A stretch of DNA of 64,000 bases from JAMQPK01 sp963782595 (GCA_963782595.1 CAWAKJ010000002.1:1116001-1180000), one strand, 5' to 3'; positions 41,607 through 50,685 are shown, counted from the first letter of the stretch. Numbers and translations are program-made. Notes: generated by a model not told the origin, from the sequence alone.

Positions 41607-42139
41607 GAGACGACTCCTTCCGCGAACAGAAAGAGAATCGCTCCTACCATCGCCGTGATCAACAACGCAAGGGTCCAGGTAATGAGGCACACGAGGATCG
41701 CACGCCCGGTGCTCTTGTAGTCGAGCGCCTGCCGGATGGCGATGACCATGGCCACAAACATCCACGCCGTCGAGAGCCCGTAGATCACGTCGCCCAGTGC
41801 GGGGATGAAGCCGAAGATCCTGAGGATGCCCGGCGAAGCCGCGAACCCGATGGTTCGCAGCAGCTCGCCGACGTTAGTCTGCGTCTGCGGCTCGGGCATC
41901 AGGTAGACGCCGACGATATAGGTCGCCGTTGCCCAGAACACCCACAGCAGCAGCGCCAGCATCACGCGGTGAACGACGGGCGCGTTGTAGACGCTCGATG
42001 TGAGGCCGATGCCGGCCGCCATGCTCGACAACACGACAATGACGAGCGCCTGACTCGTCGCATGTCGATCGGCTTCGATTTCCTCGAAGACCGGAACCTC
42101 AAGCCTTGCTACGCCGATCGCTCTCTGGGGAAAGGTCAT
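41603..42139 (-). CDS. Yip1-domain membrane protein
   Basis: 178 aa with five predicted membrane helices, beginning MTFPQRAIGVARLEVPVFEE. The Yip1 pattern includes PVFEEIEADRHATSQALVIV, then a segment around VGELLRTIGFAASPGILRIFG, then GLSTAWMFVAMVIAIRQALD. The function of bacterial members is unknown. The ATG at 42139 lies inside the end of the AI-2E gene (41-bp overlap), and its stop overlaps the LOG start. It is the middle gene of a three-gene operon. Confidence 0.8.
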   Translation of the reverse strand: MTFPQRAIGVARLEVPVFEEIEADRHATSQALVIVVLSSMAAGIGLTSSVYNAPVVHRVMLALLLWVFWATATYIVGVYLMPEPQTQTNVGELLRTIGFAASPGILRIFGFIPALGDVIYGLSTAWMFVAMVIAIRQALDYKSTGRAILVCLITWTLALLITAMVGAILFLFAEGVVS

Positions 42140-43187
42140 CAGTGACCGTCAACTCCCTGCGTTCTGTCGCATATGCATCGACGAAGCTGATCGCGGCGGC
42201 CATGATGACGGGGCCGAGCACGAGACCAATCAGGCCGAATGCGGAAATGCCTCCAAGGAGGCTGATGAAGATGAGCAGTCCGTTCATCTGGGTGCGGCCG
42301 GCCAGCAGCATCGGACGCAGGAAATTATCGATCATGCTGATGCCGCCCGCGCCGATGGTGGCCAGTGCGATGCCGCGGACCGTGTCGCCGGTCAAGAGCA
42401 GCCACAGGGCGACCGGAAACCACACGATCCACGCACCCAGCGGCAGCAGCGAAAAGAACGTCATCGTGACGCCCCAGAAGATGGGTGCGCCCAGTCCGAG
42501 CAGCGCGAAGGTGATGCCGCCAATCGTGCCCTGCACCAACGCGACGATGAGGCCGGAGCTGATACTGGCGCGGATGAGGTCGGCGGTTTCGCGGATGCGC
42601 CCCTCGCGAAACGATGGATCGAAGGGCAGCACGCGCCGGAGGCGGCTCATGATCTCGTCGCCGTCCCTGAAAAAGAAAAACATGGCGAACAGCATGATGA
42701 CGACGTTGACGATGACCAGAGCGATGCTGCGGGCCAGGAAGCCCGCGCCTTCGGCCACCAGACCGGCGATACGCGAGGTGGCCATCCGCAGCACTTCCTC
42801 GAGGTTGGGGATCCCACGTCCAAACCGCTGCCGCTGCAACCAGCTCCAGGCGCCCTGGACTCGCGCGATCCCCTTCGAACCGCCGGACGCGAGATCGACC
42901 GAACCGAGCGTCTCGGTGGCCTCCTGGATGAACGCCACCATGACGAGCACGAACGGTACGACGACCATGAGGGCGACCGCGGCCGTGCTGATGGACGCCG
43001 CGGTGCTTCTGCTGAAGCGGCCTTCGAGCCGCTTGTGACGCGAATAGAAGAACGCGGCGAAGATGGCGGCCCATGCGAGCGGCCTGAGGAACGGTTCGAA
43101 CAGCCGGAAGAGCAGGTACCCGAGAAGCAGTACGCATCCATAGAACAGCAGCGTCGTGCTGCGCTGCCGCGCGAGTTGGTCCGACAT
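42099..43187 (-). CDS. AI-2E family transporter
   Basis: 362 aa with the AI-2E exporter (YdiK/PerM-like) layout: two helices near the N-terminus (LLFYGCVLLLGYLLFRLFEPF), a cytoplasmic or periplasmic middle (EEVLRMATSRIAGLVAEGAG), and six later helices including LIVALVQGTIGGITFALLGL and FIVSLLGG-like LLIFISLLGGISAFGLIGLV. Substrates of the family vary (autoinducer-2, anions, sodium). First gene of the operon with Yip1 and LOG. It diverges from the P1 peptidase gene with 72 bases between. Confidence 0.85.
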   Translation of the reverse strand: MSDQLARQRSTTLLFYGCVLLLGYLLFRLFEPFLRPLAWAAIFAAFFYSRHKRLEGRFSRSTAASISTAAVALMVVVPFVLVMVAFIQEATETLGSVDLASGGSKGIARVQGAWSWLQRQRFGRGIPNLEEVLRMATSRIAGLVAEGAGFLARSIALVIVNVVIMLFAMFFFFRDGDEIMSRLRRVLPFDPSFREGRIRETADLIRASISSGLIVALVQGTIGGITFALLGLGAPIFWGVTMTFFSLLPLGAWIVWFPVALWLLLTGDTVRGIALATIGAGGISMIDNFLRPMLLAGRTQMNGLLIFISLLGGISAFGLIGLVLGPVIMAAAISFVDAYATERRELTVTDDLSPESDRRSKA

Positions 43188-43259
43188 CTGCTACGAATCT
43201 GACACCGACGCTGAAACGATTCAAGCCCTATCGGGTTTCGGCGAGGTTAGAATGTGCGG

Positions 43260-44333
43260 ATGCGACGAACGCTTGCGGCGGCCGCAGTGGGCGTTCTCCT
43301 GGCCGTCTCCGCCGGTCTCGGGGCAAGACAAGAGCCGGGCCGCATCTCGTCCTTTATGAGTGGCGCCAACATTACCGACGTCGCCGGCATCAAGGTCGGT
43401 CACCAGACGCTGACCGGGCGGCCGACAGGCTGCACGGTGATTCTCGCCGAAGCGGGAGCGGTGGCCGGTGTCGATGTTCGCGGGTCGGCGCCGGGCACGA
43501 TCGAAACCGACCTGCTCGACCCCATCAATCTCGTGCAGCAGGTGCACGCGGTGTTCCTGTCGGGCGGCAGCGCGTTCGGTCTCGATGTGGCGACAGGCGT
43601 ACGAAAGTACCTGTACGAGCGGAAGATCGGATTCGACACGCGCGTGGCGAGGGTCCCGATCGTACCTGGTGCCATCATTTTCGATCTCGGTGTCGGCGAG
43701 CGCCCGGACATCTGGCCGACCGCCGATTGTGGATACCGCGCAGCAGCGGCAGCAAAGTCCGGCGTGATCGACGAAGGGAACGTCGGGGCTGGCGCGGGCG
43801 CGACCGTCGGAAAGCTGGGCGGCGGTGCCGGACCGATGAAGGGCGGCATCGGTACGACGGCTATCAGCGTGTCGGCGGGCTCCGGCGTGCTGACTGTGGG
43901 CGCCATTGTCGCCGTCAACGCTGTCGGCGACGTGATCGATCCGGGTACAGGCGCCATCATCGCCGGTGTCCGCGCCAAGGACGGCAGGGGCTTTGCCGAC
44001 GCGCGCAAGTTGATGCGATCGGGGCAGATACCGCCGGCCAGGGTGGGGCAGAACACGACGATTGGCGTGGTCGCGACCAACGCGAGGCTCACCAAGGCGC
44101 AGGCCACCAAGGTTGCGCAGATGGCCCAGGATGGGCTGGCGCGTGCGATCTATCCCGCGCACACGATGAGCGATGGCGATGTCGTGTTCGCGCTGGCGAC
44201 AGGAGAAATCGACAACAGCGATGTGACGCGCATCGGCGCCCTGGCGGCAGACGCGATGGCCGACGCCATTGTGCGCGCCGTGAAGGCCGCGATGAGCCTT
44301 CCCGGCTATCCCGCTGCGCGCGACTATCGGTGA
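43260..44333 (+). CDS. Secreted P1-family (DmpA/S58-like) peptidase
   Basis: 357 aa from the ATG at 43260, giving the signal peptide LAAAAVGVLLAVSAGLGARQ. A GTG at 43254 is an alternative. A TAGAAT box ends 6 bases before the ATG. Family features: NITDVAGIKVGHQTLTGRPT, then VHAVFLSGGSAFGLDVATGV, then IVPGAIIFDLGVG and KGGIGTTAISV, where an internal Thr is the likely autoproteolytic nucleophile. VFALATGE is also present. Such Ntn-type enzymes cleave D- or beta-amino-acid peptides. It is probably periplasmic. Confidence 0.85.
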   Translation: MRRTLAAAAVGVLLAVSAGLGARQEPGRISSFMSGANITDVAGIKVGHQTLTGRPTGCTVILAEAGAVAGVDVRGSAPGTIETDLLDPINLVQQVHAVFLSGGSAFGLDVATGVRKYLYERKIGFDTRVARVPIVPGAIIFDLGVGERPDIWPTADCGYRAAAAAKSGVIDEGNVGAGAGATVGKLGGGAGPMKGGIGTTAISVSAGSGVLTVGAIVAVNAVGDVIDPGTGAIIAGVRAKDGRGFADARKLMRSGQIPPARVGQNTTIGVVATNARLTKAQATKVAQMAQDGLARAIYPAHTMSDGDVVFALATGEIDNSDVTRIGALAADAMADAIVRAVKAAMSLPGYPAARDYR

Positions 44334-44337
44334 CTCG

Positions 44338-44452
44338 CGGTTCTAGGTTCTGGGTTCTTGGTTCTGGGTTCTGCGGAACCAGAACGTAGAACCCAGAACG
44401 TAGAACCTAGAACCGAACGCGATTAGCACTTTACGACTTGCGACTTTCGACT
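44338..44452. repeat. Two heptad arrays (GGTTCTN with inverse; TTNCGAC)
   Basis: At 44338-44414 five GGTTCTN units are followed by GAACGTA/GAACCCA inverse units, as between the quinoproteins. At 44428-44452 three TTACGAC, TTGCGAC and TTTCGAC units precede the GGAGG of the next gene. Confidence 0.8.
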
Positions 44453-44467
44453 GATGGAGGCTGACCA

Positions 44468-45529
44468 GTGGCGGCGAAGCATCGTGTAGCGGTTATCCCA
44501 GGTGATGGTATCGGTCAGGAAGTGATTCCAGCGGCGCTGACCGTGCTCGAGGCGGTCGCCTCGCGCAGCGGCTTCAGCCTCGACCTGGTCGAGTTTCCCT
44601 ACGGCTGCGCGTACTACGCGAAGAACGGCCGGATGATGGCGGCCGACGCGTTCGATCGGCTCGCGGAGTTCCCTGCGATCTATTTCGGCGCTGTGGGCGA
44701 CCCGTCGGTGCCCGATCACATCGCCGTGTGGGAGCTGATTCTGCCGCTACGGCAGCGATTCGATCAGTACGTCAACCTGCGGCCGATGCGCCTGTTTCCC
44801 GGCGTCAACTCGCCGCTCGCCAATCGCGGCCCGGCCGATATCGACATGATTTGCGTACGCGAGAACTCCGAGGGCGAGTACGCCGGCATCGGCGGAAAGA
44901 TTCACGCGGGCACACCGTTCGAGGCGGTGGAGCAGTCGGGTCTCTTCACGCGCCACGGCATCAGTCGCATTGCGCGGTACGCGTTCGAGCTCGCGGCCAA
45001 GCGCCCGAGACGCGAGCTCGCGAGCGCGACCAAGTCGAACGCGCTGCAGCACTCGATGGTGCTCTGGGATACGGTCGTCGACGAGGTGCGCAAGGATTAT
45101 CCGAACGTCACCTTCAAGAAGTACCACGTCGACGCGCTGGCGGCGCGCATGGTGACGCACCCGCATACGCTCGACGTCATCGTCGCGTCGAATCTCTTCG
45201 GCGACATCCTGACCGATCTCGGCGCCGCCATCTCTGGCAGCCTCGGCCTGGCGGCGAGCGGCAATATCAATCCCGAGCGGAAATACCCGTCGATGTTCGA
45301 GCCCATTCACGGGTCGGCGCCCGACATCAAAGGGAAGGGTATTGCCAACCCCATCGGCGCCATCTGGGCCGGCGCGCTGATGTTCGATCACCTGGGCGAG
45401 CACAAGGCGCACGATCTGATCGTCGCGGCCATTACGAAGGTGCTGTCGAGTGGAGAGACGCGGACACCGGACATGGGCGGCAAGGCGGGTACAAAAGAAA
45501 TGGCCGCTGCGATACAGGCGGCCATCTGA
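44468..45529 (+). CDS. Tartrate/D-malate dehydrogenase-type enzyme (isopropylmalate dehydrogenase family)
   Basis: 353 aa starting at GTG 44468, with GGAGG about 9 bases upstream. It is a beta-decarboxylating dehydrogenase: IPGDGIGQEVIPAALTV, GAVGDPSVPDHIAVWELILP with LRQRFDQYVNLRP (substrate arginines), MICVRENSEGEYAG, then the metal-site SNLFGDILTDLGAA and FEPIHGSAPDIKGKG. The substrate loop resembles tartrate/D-malate dehydrogenases (DmlA/TtuC) more than LeuB, from motif memory only. No other leu genes are nearby. Confidence 0.8.
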   Translation: MAAKHRVAVIPGDGIGQEVIPAALTVLEAVASRSGFSLDLVEFPYGCAYYAKNGRMMAADAFDRLAEFPAIYFGAVGDPSVPDHIAVWELILPLRQRFDQYVNLRPMRLFPGVNSPLANRGPADIDMICVRENSEGEYAGIGGKIHAGTPFEAVEQSGLFTRHGISRIARYAFELAAKRPRRELASATKSNALQHSMVLWDTVVDEVRKDYPNVTFKKYHVDALAARMVTHPHTLDVIVASNLFGDILTDLGAAISGSLGLAASGNINPERKYPSMFEPIHGSAPDIKGKGIANPIGAIWAGALMFDHLGEHKAHDLIVAAITKVLSSGETRTPDMGGKAGTKEMAAAIQAAI

Positions 45530-45547
45530 ATTGCCGGCTATGCGTGA

Positions 45548-45964
45548 TTACGCAGTAGCCTCGACGCGCTCGGCGGTCATTCGGGAGCTGGACACCGGAT
45601 CGACCAGAAGTCGCAGTCCATACCCCTCTGGCGACCCCGTCGAGCGTTGGAACGCCGCCACGCGGTAGACGGCCGACAGGACTTTTCCAAAGCGCAGGGC
45701 GGGCGGGATGCCCTCGACGTTGCGTGCCTCGCGCTCGAGCTGGAACGTCACGAGCCGATACAGTGGAATGGCGGCAGACTCGCGCCATTCGATGAAGACC
45801 CCGGTCTCGCTGATGTTGCGTGTCAACACGCTGGCGAAGCGCGTAGCGCCCCGTGCATCCTTCCAGGTGACACGGCCGGGGAGCACGAGCGCGCGGCGAT
45901 CGGCTCGCATGGGTTTCGACATCTTCGGAGCGTGGGTCTTCTGGGCGATGGTCAGTGCCTGCAT
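45548..45964 (-). CDS. PilZ-domain protein
   Basis: 138 aa. A GGAGG lies 5 bases before the ATG at 45964. c-di-GMP motif I in MRADRRALVLPGRV (RxxxR-type) and motif II in LTRNISETGVFIEW (NxSxxG, with Asn in place of the usual Asp) are present. It is a single-domain protein; the last 25 residues are flexible. It presumably senses c-di-GMP. It lies close to the TPR-sigma54 regulator but in a separate unit. Confidence 0.75.
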   Translation of the reverse strand: MQALTIAQKTHAPKMSKPMRADRRALVLPGRVTWKDARGATRFASVLTRNISETGVFIEWRESAAIPLYRLVTFQLEREARNVEGIPPALRFGKVLSAVYRVAAFQRSTGSPEGYGLRLLVDPVSSSRMTAERVEATA

Positions 45965-45996
45965 TGGGCCTCCAATAGCAACCGTCTGGTAGCGTC

Positions 45997-46218
45997 ATGT
46001 ATCAATCGATAGGCCAATCGATTAGCCAGCGTGTGCAGAAATCTGATGTACCGGATAAGTCATTTACATTGTTATGGTTAGATACGTACAGATTTGAACG
46101 GGCGATGAGTGAACTGGCCGACCATGTGAATACTAAGTATCCAATCGATGCTGAAATTGGCTACTTCGTATCCTGGAAGGGCTCGGGACTAGCCAGCTCT
46201 TGCAAAGGGGTTAGGTGA
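45997..46218 (+). CDS. Possible small hypothetical protein
   Basis: 73 aa, MYQSIGQSISQRVQKSDVPD and onward, with a helical middle (YRFERAMSELADHVNTKYPI). There is no good ribosome binding site at 45997, and the DNA is AT-richer than its surroundings. Its TGA (46216-46218) overlaps the GTG of the following tiny membrane-protein gene as GTGA, which is the main argument that both are real. Confidence 0.35.
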   Translation: MYQSIGQSISQRVQKSDVPDKSFTLLWLDTYRFERAMSELADHVNTKYPIDAEIGYFVSWKGSGLASSCKGVR

Positions 46219-46343
46219 CCAACTTAGGGCAGCAGGCCAAAAAAGCGGCTTTGTGGATCGGTATTGCCTTGGCGTTCTTCGGTGCCGTGTTTTTAGGGGG
46301 CCTCATCCTCGTAGTGGTCGGCTTATTGATGATGCCTTTCTGA
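46215..46343 (+). CDS. 42-aa single-helix membrane protein
   Basis: Begins GTG 46215 with AAAGGGG about 5 bases upstream. It reads a short polar N-terminus (TNLGQQAKKAAL) and then one strong hydrophobic stretch (IALAFFGAVFLGGLILVVVG), ending MMPF. The size, start and context fit a tiny membrane protein. It is too short for standard gene calling. It converges on the sigma54 regulator gene 28 bases later. Confidence 0.5.
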   Translation: MTNLGQQAKKAALWIGIALAFFGAVFLGGLILVVVGLLMMPF

Positions 46344-46370
46344 CGCGCTCCCAAAGGAGGCTTGGCTGGC

Positions 46371-49310
46371 TTACTCTCGCACCGGTGCCGTTTCGAAGCC
46401 GAGCCGTCGCAGCTTGAGGTAGAGGCCTCTCCGAGTCAGACCAAGGGTGCGCGCGGCTTCTGAAATATTGCCGCTGCTCTGATGAAGGGTCGCTTCGATG
46501 ATTTCCCGCTCGAGCCCATCCACCGCCTCGGCCAGCGATGTCACGGGCATCCGTACCGCAGGACGCCCAAGGTCGCTGGTGACACTCTGCTGGCGAATCG
46601 CGGCCGACGTGATCTCCGGCGAGAGGTGCTCCGGACCGATGCCCTGGCCCGAGCGGCTGAGCGCGACGAGCCGCTGAATCTCGTTGCGCAGCTGACGAAT
46701 ATTCCCTGGCCACCAGTACAAGGCGAGCAGCTCCAGGGTTTCGGACATCAGGAAAACGTCAGGTTTGGCGAGCCGCTCGGAGGCTTCGCGCAGGAACAAG
46801 GTCGTCAAGTGAGGGATCTCTTCGCGGCGATCGCGAAGCGGCGGAATTACAATCCGGATGACGGCAAGCCGGTAATACAGATCTTCACGGAACTTCCCTT
46901 CGGCCACGCGCTGCTCGAGGTCGGCGTTGGTGGCCGCAATCACGCGCACGTCCACTCGCTGCGGCCGCGTTTCGCCGATCGGCATAATCTCGCCCTGCTC
47001 GAGAAAGCGAAGGAGCTTGGGCTGCACGTCGATAGGGAGGTCGCCGACCTCGTCGAGGAACAGCGTGCCGCCGGCCGCTGTTCTGACCAGACCGACCTGA
47101 TCGCTCACCGCACCGGTGAAGCTTCCCCGGCGATGCCCGAACAGTTGGCTGTCGGCCAAGTCTCGGGTGGTCGTGGTGCAGTTGTAGGGGAGAAACACAG
47201 CGGAGCTTCGCAGCGAGCCTACATGAATCGCGCGCGCCACGAGCTCTTTGCCGGTTCCGCTCTCGCCCGTGACGAGCACCGTCAGCTCGTTGCCCTGCAA
47301 GCGCTGAATATGCTCGACCACCCGCATCATCGCCGGGCTGGCACAGAGGAATCCCGGCAGGAGGGGCTCGAGGGCCTGCTCGTGCACGGTCTCAGCGGGC
47401 GCCGCAGGACGCTTCCTGGCCATGCAGAGATCGAACCCTTGGGTGGTGATGGTCGCCACCATTTTCAGCCGGCGCCGGAGAGGGTCGGCCATCGGTCGAG
47501 GCAGCAGGACGGCGACGTAGCGTGGGCCATCGACGTCGCGGCCGATGGCTTCCGAGACGACCCATCCGCTTCCGTGCGAGCGGCCGACCGCCCTCAAGGC
47601 AATGGCCTTCGCGCGGTCGGCATCGGTGCCCGTCCAGGCGACCGGCCTGAGATCGCCTTGCGCCGGAGCGACGAACACGATGGCGCAATCGGCGTCGAGC
47701 GTGTCGCGAACGGCGGCCGCGGTTTCATGCGCAAGCAGCTCGGGAAACGCTGCCGCATCCACCAGGCGCCGGACAATTGCGTCCTCGGCGTCGATGGAGG
47801 CGACGACGGTTTCCGTGGAATCTGCCGGGGGCATCTTCGATGCAGACTGGTGTGTCTCGAGGAGATCGCGCGCGGCGCCGAGGTACTCGAACATCGACGC
47901 CGCGAGGCCGAACTGATGCTCCGCCTGCGAGCGGGCCCCGATCCGGCTCGCGAGCTGGCCGAGTGCGAGATGGCTCAGTCCGCCCTGATAGCCCTCGCCG
48001 ATGAGCTCGAACACACTCGCACTCTGCGCGATGTCGTGATACGCCTCTGAGAGCCGTCCGGCGGCGCCGTGCGAGGCACCTCGGAGCCGGAGGTACTCGC
48101 CCCAGGCGCCCGGGACGGCTCGCGCATCGATGCGCGGGGCGATCTCGCCGAGCCGTGCCTCGGCTTCGTCTGCGCGCCCCGCGGACAACAGGGCTTCGCA
48201 CGCGATGAGCTCGCCCTGAATCGCTTCGGCCGGGGGCGCCTTGGCGGCGATCTCATTCGCGAGCTTCAGGGCTGCGTCAGTCGCGCCGCGGCGCGCCGCA
48301 AGTTTCGCTTCGAGCACGCGAACCGACCACTCGTACCAGAGATCTGTCAGTCCGCCATAGCTGACATACGCGTCGCCAGCCTGACGCAGATAGTTGTCGG
48401 TGGATTCGTAGTCGCCGCGCATCAGCGCGATCTGCGCCAGGGTGTCGTAGACAGCCCCGGTGATCTCATGGAACTGTGATGCCTTGCCGCGTGCCTGCAG
48501 CGCTCTGTGCAGGATCGTTTCCGCACGTTCGAGCCTTCCGACCTTGACGAGAATCTGGCCCAGTGTCGCCAGCGAGATGGCCAGACCGCGCCCCGGCCCG
48601 GTCTGTTCCTGTAACGCGGCACTCCGTTCGGAGAGCGCAACCGCCTGGTCGTTTTGGTGTTGAAGCAGGGCGACGTACGCCTGGTTGTTGCAGATGATGC
48701 CGAGCACGTCATGCGCCTGTACCGACGCTGCCAGGTTTTCGGCCTGGCGCAGTGCTGTCATCGCTTCTTCGATCCGTCCCGCTCTGACCGAGGACGACGC
48801 CGACAATGAGTGCAGCAGCGCCAGATATCGCCGATTGCCGGCGGCGTGCAGCGCGGGCGCGGCTTTCGTGATGTGCTCGCGGACGATGGCGGTATCGCCA
48901 ACTTGCTTGTAGCAGTGGCCGAGCTCGAAATGCGCAAGACCAATGGCTTCCGAGTCATGGGCCTGCTCGGCATGACGCAGAGCGCGGCCGAGCAGGGCGA
49001 TCGCGCGCGACTGATCGCCCTTGGCGTAGGCAATGCGGCCGTGAAGCCGCCAGATAGCCGAAAGAAGAGAGGGCGGAAGGTCGTCGCGTAGCGTGTCGGG
49101 TGGGCGGCCGATGATGGCCGCGGCCTGCGCCACGTCGTCGCCCATCAGCCAGGCTTCGGCCAGCGTGCATCGCAGGCCCAGCTCGTCGTCATGCTTCAGC
49201 CCGGACGACTTCAGCGCCTGCGTCAGCACCACGATCGCCTCGGCGTGCTGGCCGCGCTGCAACGCCGCTCGCGCGCGCGTCAGCGCCGGCTGAAAGGCGA
49301 TGGTCACCAC
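46371..49310 (-). CDS. TPR-containing sigma54-dependent regulator
   Basis: About 979 aa from GTG 49310. Residues ~1-520 are helical TPR-like repeats (for example ALLGRALRHAEQAHDSEAIG, then SRIGARSQAEHQFGLAASMF). ~540-690 is a GAF-like module. The AAA+ domain then has Walker A GESGTGKE, the loop GSFTGA (Ala replaced by Ser in the canonical GAFTGA), GGTLFLDEVGDLP (Walker B), and ends with a Fis-type helix-turn-helix (SGNISEAARTLGLTRRGLYL). No receiver domain, so input probably arrives through the TPR/GAF part. A TATACT box sits 7 bases before the GTG. Confidence 0.85.
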   Translation of the reverse strand: MVTIAFQPALTRARAALQRGQHAEAIVVLTQALKSSGLKHDDELGLRCTLAEAWLMGDDVAQAAAIIGRPPDTLRDDLPPSLLSAIWRLHGRIAYAKGDQSRAIALLGRALRHAEQAHDSEAIGLAHFELGHCYKQVGDTAIVREHITKAAPALHAAGNRRYLALLHSLSASSSVRAGRIEEAMTALRQAENLAASVQAHDVLGIICNNQAYVALLQHQNDQAVALSERSAALQEQTGPGRGLAISLATLGQILVKVGRLERAETILHRALQARGKASQFHEITGAVYDTLAQIALMRGDYESTDNYLRQAGDAYVSYGGLTDLWYEWSVRVLEAKLAARRGATDAALKLANEIAAKAPPAEAIQGELIACEALLSAGRADEAEARLGEIAPRIDARAVPGAWGEYLRLRGASHGAAGRLSEAYHDIAQSASVFELIGEGYQGGLSHLALGQLASRIGARSQAEHQFGLAASMFEYLGAARDLLETHQSASKMPPADSTETVVASIDAEDAIVRRLVDAAAFPELLAHETAAAVRDTLDADCAIVFVAPAQGDLRPVAWTGTDADRAKAIALRAVGRSHGSGWVVSEAIGRDVDGPRYVAVLLPRPMADPLRRRLKMVATITTQGFDLCMARKRPAAPAETVHEQALEPLLPGFLCASPAMMRVVEHIQRLQGNELTVLVTGESGTGKELVARAIHVGSLRSSAVFLPYNCTTTTRDLADSQLFGHRRGSFTGAVSDQVGLVRTAAGGTLFLDEVGDLPIDVQPKLLRFLEQGEIMPIGETRPQRVDVRVIAATNADLEQRVAEGKFREDLYYRLAVIRIVIPPLRDRREEIPHLTTLFLREASERLAKPDVFLMSETLELLALYWWPGNIRQLRNEIQRLVALSRSGQGIGPEHLSPEITSAAIRQQSVTSDLGRPAVRMPVTSLAEAVDGLEREIIEATLHQSSGNISEAARTLGLTRRGLYLKLRRLGFETAPVRE

Positions 49311-49317
49311 CCAAGGG

Positions 49318-49335
49318 AGTATACGACAGTAAAAT
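49318..49335. promoter_or_regulatory. Back-to-back -10 boxes between regulator and tesA-like gene
   Basis: The minus strand has TATACT at 49323-49318, seven bases before the regulator's GTG. The plus strand has TAAAAT at 49330-49335, seven bases before the TTG of the lipase gene. Only 32 bases separate the two starts, so both transcripts would begin at or beside their start codons. The -10 calls rest on sequence only. Confidence 0.45.
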
Positions 49336-49342
49336 AGGAGGA

Positions 49343-50017
49343 TTGAATCGCGTTCTCCTTTGCCTCCTTGTGCTTGCGGCGCTCGCGTGCGGCCGCGCCG
49401 ATCGGACCGAAGACGTCCCGCGAGACGTGGCCCCGGCACCGGTGCCGTCGCCGCCGGCTGCGCCGACCGCGCCGCGCATTGTTGCGCTCGGCGACAGTCT
49501 GACTGCTGGTCTCGGTCTGCCAGTCGATCAAGCGTATCCGGCTGTACTTCAGCACAAGCTGAAAGAGAATGGGTACGTGTTCGAAGTCATCAACGCCGGC
49601 ATCTCTGGCGACACCTCGGCGGACGGACTGCGGCGGGCGAATTGGGCGCTCGAGGGAGATGTGCGGCTGCTCATCCTGGCCCTCGGTGCGAACGACGGCC
49701 TGCGGGGGCTACCCGCTGGCCAGATGAAGGACAACCTGCAGACCATCATTCACCGCGCAAAGCAGCGGGGGATTCCCGTGCTGTTCGTCGGCATGGAAGC
49801 GCCGCCGAACTACGGGGAACAATACGCAGCCGCCTTTCGTCAGGTCTTTCGAGATCTGGCGCGAGAAAACGGTGTGGTGTTCATTCCGTTCCTGCTCGAG
49901 GGTGTGGCCGGCGTGCGCGATCTCAACCAGTCTGATGGCATTCACCCCACTGCTGCCGGCGCCGCCCGCATTGCCGATCATCTCTGGCCACACGTGGAGA
50001 AGATGATCGAGAAATGA
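49343..50017 (+). CDS. SGNH-hydrolase lipoprotein (TesA-like esterase)
   Basis: 224 aa starting TTG 49343, with AGGAGG touching the start. A lipobox-like LLVLAALAC ends the signal, giving a lipoprotein. Catalytic blocks: GDSLTAGLGLP (Ser), the GISGDTSADG region (Gly), GANDGLRG (Asn) and DGIHPTAAGA (Asp-His). It resembles the periplasmic thioesterase/arylesterase TesA. The stop overlaps the next gene's ATG (ATGA). Together with the two ABC genes it matches the conserved tesA-ybbA-ybbP neighbourhood. Confidence 0.85.
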   Translation: MNRVLLCLLVLAALACGRADRTEDVPRDVAPAPVPSPPAAPTAPRIVALGDSLTAGLGLPVDQAYPAVLQHKLKENGYVFEVINAGISGDTSADGLRRANWALEGDVRLLILALGANDGLRGLPAGQMKDNLQTIIHRAKQRGIPVLFVGMEAPPNYGEQYAAAFRQVFRDLARENGVVFIPFLLEGVAGVRDLNQSDGIHPTAAGAARIADHLWPHVEKMIEK

Positions 50018-50685
50018 TCGAACTGCGCGGCGTTTCCAAAACCGTCAAGAGCGGCGACCATCTGCTCACGATTCTTCATCCCCTCGATCTGGCTGTGCCG
50101 TCGGGCCGGCGCCTGGCCATCGTCGGACCATCGGGAAGCGGCAAGTCGACGCTGCTCGGGCTTATTGCCGGGCTCGACGCGCCGTCCAGCGGATCGATCG
50201 TCATCGACGGAACCGACATCACGACGCTCGACGAAGATCGGCTCGCACGGCTGCGCGGCGAGAAAATCGGTTTCGTGTTCCAGTCCTTTCATTTGATTCC
50301 GTCGCTCACCGCCCTCGAGAACATCCTGGTGCCGATGGAAATCGCCGGGCGCCGCGACGCCGCTGCCCGGGCAGGCGATCTGCTCGCCGAAGTCGGCCTC
50401 GAAGATCGAGGCCATCACTATCCATCCCAGTTGTCGGGCGGCGAGCAGCAGCGCGTCGCGATCGCGCGGGCGCTGTCGAACGAGCCGATCATTGTGCTGG
50501 CCGACGAGCCGACCGGAAATCTCGACAGCCGAACGGGGGGCCACGTTATCGAGCTGCTGCTGCAGATCAACAGACAGCGCGGCGCGACGCTCGTGGTCGT
50601 CACCCACGATCAGGAGATTGCCTCGGTGGCCGACGCGCGCGTGTACCTGCGCGACGGCAGTGTGGCGGAACGGGTGCAGATCTAG
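50014..50685 (+). CDS. ABC transporter ATP-binding protein (YbbA/LolD-like)
   Basis: 223 aa. Walker A GPSGSGKST, Q-loop FQSFHLIPSLTALEN, signature LSGGEQQRVAIARAL, Walker B IVLADEPTGNLD and H-loop VVTHD are all present. It overlaps the lipase gene at its start and the permease at its end (TAGTG), so the three are translated together. It probably powers the YbbP-like permease, moving lipid or lipoprotein-like substrate from the inner membrane. Confidence 0.9.
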   Translation: MIELRGVSKTVKSGDHLLTILHPLDLAVPSGRRLAIVGPSGSGKSTLLGLIAGLDAPSSGSIVIDGTDITTLDEDRLARLRGEKIGFVFQSFHLIPSLTALENILVPMEIAGRRDAAARAGDLLAEVGLEDRGHHYPSQLSGGEQQRVAIARALSNEPIIVLADEPTGNLDSRTGGHVIELLLQINRQRGATLVVVTHDQEIASVADARVYLRDGSVAERVQI

